A stretch of DNA of 44,247 nucleotides, taken from Methylococcaceae bacterium. GTDB lineage: Bacteria > Pseudomonadota > Gammaproteobacteria > Methylococcales > Methylomonadaceae. Shown piece by piece: positions 44,007-44,247 of this stretch; positions within the stretch are counted from its first letter, which is position 1, and the number at the start of each line of letters is the position of its first letter. Both the position numbers and the translations under genes were made by a program. Below the pieces are notes generated by a model. That model made no database searches, had not been told where the DNA came from, and saw nothing but the letters and a program-made list of their open reading frames with translations. Location: assembly GCA_030627205.1 (NCBI GenBank), contig DAOUSN010000020.1, positions 1 to 44,247 of the forward strand, written 5' to 3'.

Positions 44007-44008
44007 AC

Positions 44009-44247
44009 ATGAAAACATTATTACTCACCTCACTTTGCGCTGAACTTAAAACCGATAACGGCAACGTGCCGTCATGGGTAGAGCTTATTCCCGCAGGATT
44101 GCAAGTGAAAGGCGTAGATGGCCGCCAATGGATTAATGACCAGCCGCAAACGGTACTGAACCGCTTTACCGCTTTAAAAGAACAGGGGCGTGAGCTGGTG
44201 TTTGACTTTGAGCATTCATCAGAACACAAAGCCCCAAAAGGGGACCC
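44009..44247 (+). CDS. Mu-like phage I protein (capsid maturation protease), N-terminal part
   Basis: The frame opens MKTLLLTSLCAELKTDNGNV and runs off the right edge after 79 residues. WVELIPAGLQVKGVDGRQWI, then LVFDFEHSSEHKAPKG, is the recognisable N-terminal region of the Mu gpI protease/scaffold family: polypeptide start, G-x-DGR-x-W, and the D-x-EH segment. In Mu, gpI cleaves itself and supports head assembly. G+C content and codon use are clearly higher here than in the chromosomal genes, in keeping with a phage origin. The gene should be followed by the major head protein outside the window. Confidence 0.8.
   Translation, partial: MKTLLLTSLCAELKTDNGNVPSWVELIPAGLQVKGVDGRQWINDQPQTVLNRFTALKEQGRELVFDFEHSSEHKAPKGD

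Noticed and set aside
43993-44229. Minus-strand open frame of 78 codons near the right edge
   Set aside because: It is antisense to the recognisable Mu I protease start at 44009 and has no family features.

Overview
This is an AT-rich (roughly one third G+C by eye) chromosomal segment of a gammaproteobacterium. The evidence is the run def / LysM-family protein / dprA / smg / topA, gammaproteobacterial-type AlaRS, Rph, RdgB, NadK and ArgB, a class A RNase P RNA, and envelope genes (heptose-nucleotide synthesis, lipoprotein alpha-2-macroglobulin). A sulfur-oxidising or methanotrophic lineage (Thiotrichales or Methylococcales) would fit the large pyruvate:ferredoxin oxidoreductase and BluB, but the sequence alone does not settle this.

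Layout. (1) 1-1944: tail of an integron cassette array on the minus strand. A gene of unknown function runs off the left edge, a well-formed attC site lies at 729-826, an HrgA-like PD-(D/E)XK protein gene follows, and a second attC-like site lies at 1824-1944. No integron integrase is in the window. (2) 2098-6674: a tightly packed minus-strand surface-sugar operon (GT-C-like membrane protein, LhgO-like oxidase, HddC-like nucleotidyltransferase, GmhB-like phosphatase). (3) 6767-7199: rnpB and its terminator. (4) 7235-12933: a DUF2330 / RnfD-NqrB-like pair, argB, a small secreted helical protein with a hairpin at its predicted mRNA 5' end, rdgB-rph, and a small winged-helix-like protein. (5) 13028-17995: a 1655-residue PFOR with an extra C-terminal ferredoxin domain. 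(6) 18128-20407: a compact operon DUF262 / AAA ATPase (DUF3696-type) / 53-residue protein, placed directly behind alaS. This is the best candidate here for an undescribed, defence-like system. (7) 23269-30283: thioester alpha-2-macroglobulin divergent from a BatB-BatC fusion, with a 9-bp x 7 tandem repeat between them. (8) 30289-36004: bluB, a glycosyltransferase gene broken by two nonsense codons and two frameshifts, two surface-polysaccharide-type genes, and nadK. (9) 36035-41456: def and the lysM-like/dprA/smg/topA block. (10) 41484-44247: an IS481-family element abutting topA, then a Mu-like prophage fragment (5'-truncated minor head protein, small genes, start of the Mu I protease), which continues beyond the window.

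The core is thus bounded on both sides by mobile DNA (integron left, IS plus prophage right), with one further accessory insertion (the DUF262/AAA operon) in the middle. Broken and reduced genes (the glycosyltransferase, a LysM-less LysM-family protein, a lone winged-helix domain, the truncated phage gene) point to ongoing decay in the accessory parts. No tRNA, rRNA or CRISPR array was seen.
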